DNA of 64,000 nucleotides from Rhynchosporium graminicola (lineage: Eukaryota; Ascomycota; Leotiomycetes; Helotiales; Ploettnerulaceae), in NCBI GenBank assembly GCA_900074885.1, contig FJUW01000002.1:1253001-1317000 (forward strand), given 5' to 3'. The translations under genes and the position numbers were made by a program. Shown piece by piece: positions 60,422 through 64,000 of this stretch; the first letter of the stretch is position 1, and the number at the start of each line of letters is the position of its first letter. The notes beneath the pieces are model-generated. The model was not told the origin of the DNA. It searched no databases and worked only from the letters and a program-made list of their open reading frames with translations.

Positions 60422-63400
60422 ATGGTCAACCTCTTGGATATTGGAGAGTTGGGAATCAATAAGCCCTTGGAACACTGGTGGCAATGGGCGTTCATCGGTA
60501 TTGCAGCTTCCTCAGCCTTAGTGGGGATACTATGTTTTCTTTTGGTCTTACTTCACAGTATCAGAAAGTGGTCGAAGGTAAAGTAGAATGTCTACTCTTT
60601 CCTCACTGGCAAGATTCTAACATGAAGGCTGCAGAGTGAGAGGAAATACACAACCATACCGCCGCGGTTGAAGGCGTTTCTAGAATTCCACGAGAACGGT
60701 AGCACTCCCATCATCAGCGAAAAATCTCGACTGCCTGCGTCGTCGTTTGGGGTATATCTTGGGCCTTTTGAAACGCAACCAACACAGGCGGAAATCGATC
60801 TTCTATCACGATGGGATATTTTAATTTTGGATCCTCTTCAAGTTGGTGTTCATGAGGCGATCGCAAATATACGAACGTCCGCCCAGAATACAAGAATAGG
60901 AAGGCTCCACCTTCGAGAACTTCATGCGCCTTCACAGCGTCAAAATGATCAAGATATTATCGTGGCGGTAGAAAAGGTTCGAGATGTTATTGAGAAGCGA
61001 TTTCGGAACTCGAATACGCAGTCCTCATCTTTTGCCGGAATCCTACTTGCTGGCTGGGAAGAATGGCTGCCTATACCGATATTTGATGCCTTGGTTCAAT
61101 ATGTGCGCAGTAATGGGCTCGACGTGTATCTCGAAATCGCGCCGCCAAATTTCCTGGGCAAAGATAGTCCGAACATGGCCAAATTCGCCGGCGTCGTTGT
61201 CAGAAATGGCACTATCCTTACCAGCGGTCATGTCAGAGACTACTTTCAAATGGCCGTGATGAAATCCACGGTCAAGGCCTTCGTAACGCAAACTTGCTTA
61301 CGGGAGTTCAGAGTGATGGTCTGGGAGACGGTGGATGACGAAAAGTCACTGTCACATTCAGTGATCAAGAGATGTTACATCTGGTGCAGGTACTATAGCG
61401 CGATGGTGTTCATTACTTCGAAGGGAGCTGTTTACGACCCAGCCAGCGAAGGTATCCTGGAACCGCTTGCAGCCTTTCAGTGGCTGAAAGATCAGCGCGT
61501 GATGAAGTTACACAACCAGTGGCGATCTACTCATCAGGTGAGTCAGGATCTACATCAAGGTGCCGTGTTCTGCATGCTGATACTATTTGTAGCTTATCTC
61601 GAACCCTACTCCTGGGGGATCGATAGCCAAGCTGGAGCAAATTGTCCCAAGCTTAAAATATCTGACTCCAGTGCTAGATCTTTCGGAGAAGCCCCAGAGG
61701 TCTGACAAGGCGGATGCAAGTCTAGACCTGACCCTCATTGACCCAGCTGTCCGGGATGAGAAGAACAGCAGCTGGTTTCGGCACATGTCGACAATTAGGG
61801 GCAGTCCAATATCATTTTCTCCCTCTGGAAAATCGTACAGCCTGCTTGGATGCTTTCCGATTGGACTCCATGTGACCCAGGACGACTACAACCAAATTGT
61901 GCAAACACAGCGCCATTTGCTTCGCATGGGCAAGTTGGATCAGATTAAACCATCGAAGCTCAGGGCCTTTGGAGCCTTGTTTCGAAAATTACATCACGAT
62001 GGGTTTACATATGAATCGAGTCATATCGACACCAACGTGCTTCAATGTTTGGATGAGCTTGCACAGGGGCTCTGGGCTTCGTCTGATTCGGAAGATATTC
62101 TAGATCCAATTGAGGTGTATATCGGTTTAGACTCTGGCTTCCGAACACCGGATGGCGCACAGTTCTGGGCCGTATCAGACGTAGACGCCGAGACGGGCTC
62201 CCTCACCATCTATGTTTCTAGATATGCATCTGACCATCAGAGTACGCTCCTCCACGCATATCTGTCTAATCGTGGGTGCTCACGCCATGCTTGCTTTGCG
62301 ACTGAAATTGCCGTTGCGGATGCGATTGCAGGTCGACCTCAGACAAGTTTGCCAAAACGATTTGTACAGGACATCAAGCTTCTTACGCCATCCGACATTA
62401 TTCTATTCTTTCAACATCTCAAAGTTTCTGATCAAGAAAATGGGGATACATTGGTGGGCCAGGTGAGATCTTTGCTGGAAGAGCAAATTCTTGATGGACC
62501 ATCCTTCGCCCAACTACGAGAATTGGATACTGCAGGATATCTCAGCGGCAAAATTCCGGAGCAGATGATCATTGAATCCCGAGGACTTTGGTACGAGAAG
62601 CACGGATACCAACATTTCGATATCGATGTCGCTTTGAAAGTGTTCCGAGATGTGGCAGCGAATTTTGTCGATATTTTGTGCTCGAGGCGCCATGACGACC
62701 TGGAAAAAATCACTGATGTACTTGAATCAGTCATCACTGCTGAAGGGTTCGACGCGTACTCGGATATAGTAGCATTGGCGATATTCTGTGCTGCTAGAAA
62801 GGCTGCTTTTAACGAAATCTACCTTGAGGTCTCGGATCGGAATCCACTGTTCAACGAATATTCAGATCAGGCCGGCGCTTTTTCAGAGCTCTTTGCCTTA
62901 GGATCGAGGTGTGAGGATTACTTTGATCTCACCCCAAGCGCATTTGGGAAAATACTGTCAGATCGCCATCGCGAACACTATAGCAAGCCGCACAATCAGC
63001 CCCCTCTGCAGATCGAGTACGCCACTGGATACGCCTCATCCTATGCTGTTGCCCAGATTGACATTGATGATACAGTGAAAGAGTATGAAATGCCAGCATA
63101 CCAGCGTCTCACTTACTTGAGTGTATTTGCAATTCCAGGTACGTCTGAAGCCTTATAACCTTTTTCGAAGTTTAATTGACAAGATATCTAGCTTTCATTG
63201 ACATTATGTTATTGACTACAACCGGTCATGGCCTGTATCTCAGCTCATTCATGTCCGACCCTGAGAAGAGAAGTGCCACCATAGCTCTGATGATATCGCT
63301 CCCTCTATCAAGCGCCATTGGCACGTGGATTGCCATCGGAGGCAGCTACTACCTCAACTCGGTGGCGTTCCCGGCAGCTAATATGTACATCATTACCCGC

Positions 63401-64000
63401 CTGACCGCAGGTCTTGTGGTCATGCTCACTATCGGACTGTCAGGCTTTGTGATAGTATCTGCTGTCTTCGCGAACGTGCGGGATGGCATTGTGTTCTTGT
63501 TGTACTTCACCGCCCTGACAACCTACCTCACGCTACTGGCTGTTCTTTCAAGTTACCAGTATCTAGGATCCAGCTTCCAAAATGGCAGAACTATTATTCT
63601 ATCTTCTGTTCCTATTCTTTTTGTCGCCCCGATTATCACCCTCTTTGTCGAGGGCTACGATACTGTTATCTACCTTATCGCTCTGTACATATTCATCGGA
63701 GTCCTGGTTCTCGGTGCTCGAAGGATAGGATCTCAGTGGGTAAACTGGTATCACACGATCAACGCCATCGACGACAACAAGCTTAAAGAATGGTACGTCA
63801 AAGTTAAAGGACAAGGGAACAAAGACGTCTTCAGTGGAATGACTGATCCAGCTGCGTTGGTTCTGGCGCGAAGTTCTCTTCTTCAGGATGTCAAGAAAGA
63901 GCGTGCGAAGCGAATCTGGATGCCTGCCACCCCTGATCCCTTGGTTAATCAACTTGCCAAAGGATGGGAAGCCACCATATTTCTTCTGGAATGGTACTGT
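60422..64000 (+). CDS. Gtb3-like large membrane glycosyltransferase, 5' part
   Basis: Exons 60422-60577, 60635-61537, 61593-63138 and 63192 onward (open at the window edge) encode at least 1138 aa. All junctions close in frame. A first membrane helix lies near residues 20-45 (WAFIGIAASSALVGILCFLL). Two large soluble modules follow. The first, starting SSFGVYLGPFETQ and EIDLLSRWDILILDPLQ, looks like the TIM-barrel part of a glycoside-hydrolase-like domain. The second carries GLDSGFRTPDGAQFWAVSDV. After about residue 870 come many helices (ALMISLPLSSAIGTWIAIGG, LTAGLVVMLTIGLSGFVIVS, GIVFLLYFTALTTYLTLLAV). This layout fits Gtb3, the giant protein of the Aspergillus galactosaminogalactan cluster thought to polymerise and export the glycan. 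Its GT4 transferase domain should lie beyond base 64000. An in-frame ATG at 60329 is an alternative start. Confidence 0.75.

Noticed and set aside
1..64000. tRNA, rRNA genes and CRISPR arrays
   Set aside because: No cloverleaf with a convincing T-loop GTTCRANNC and matching acceptor stem was found by eye, no rRNA-like stretch is seen, and the tandem repeats lack the repeat-spacer pattern of CRISPR. A tRNAscan search would be needed to exclude a tRNA with an intron.

Overview
This 64 kb window is chromosomal DNA of a filamentous ascomycete (Pezizomycotina). Nearly every gene is interrupted by short 44-160 nt GT-AG introns with CTAAC/CTGAC-like branch points. The gene families are typically fungal: cellobiose dehydrogenase with a cellulose-binding module, an ENA-type sodium ATPase, an Msy-type mechanosensitive channel and Agd3/Gtb3-like exopolysaccharide genes. 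A relic transposon shows C-to-T/G-to-A damage of the kind left by RIP. A plant- or litter-associated fungus, perhaps a leotiomycete, fits, but the exact taxon cannot be fixed from the sequence alone.

Layout. 1-4.2 kb: gene-poor, AT-rich, with a fold-back (MITE-like) element and one small cysteine-rich secreted protein. 4.2-6.4 kb (-): mitochondrial succinate dehydrogenase flavoprotein. 7.0-7.7 kb: dead Tc1/mariner transposase. 9.2-12.1 kb (+): cellobiose dehydrogenase with C-terminal CBM1. 15.4-16.4 kb (-): charged protein of unknown function. 17.6-19.8 kb (-): ELMO/CED-12 protein. 20.6-21.8 kb (-): secreted amidohydrolase-like protein lacking key histidines. 23.2-24.2 kb (-): secreted lipocalin-like protein. 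27.5-30.6 kb (+): MscS/EF-hand channel. 31.4-32.2 kb (-): SAM methyltransferase. 32.7-35.0 kb (-): decayed fungal transcription-factor-like gene with a four-copy 111-bp tandem duplication. 35.8-39.3 kb (-): ENA P-type ATPase. 40.3-41.3 kb: two tandem-repeat arrays. 41.8-44.1 kb (-): secretory-pathway protein with a PAN-like cysteine domain. 45.1-47.6 kb (-): RBR-type E3 ubiquitin ligase.

51.9-64.0 kb is the most interesting block. It holds a UDP-glucose/UDP-GlcNAc 4-epimerase-like gene, an Agd3-like secreted polysaccharide deacetylase (CE18), and, divergently transcribed, the 5' part of a giant multi-membrane Gtb3-like protein that runs off the window. This combination matches the core of the galactosaminogalactan (GAG) exopolysaccharide cluster known from Aspergillus. 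The epimerase would supply UDP-Gal and UDP-GalNAc, the Gtb3-like membrane protein would polymerise and export the chain, and the Agd3-like enzyme would de-N-acetylate it outside the cell. Sph3 (GH135) and Ega3 (GH114) homologues are not in the window.

Exon coordinates were derived by hand from reading frame and splice signals. Small slips of a base, and a few alternative splice choices noted in the entries, are possible.
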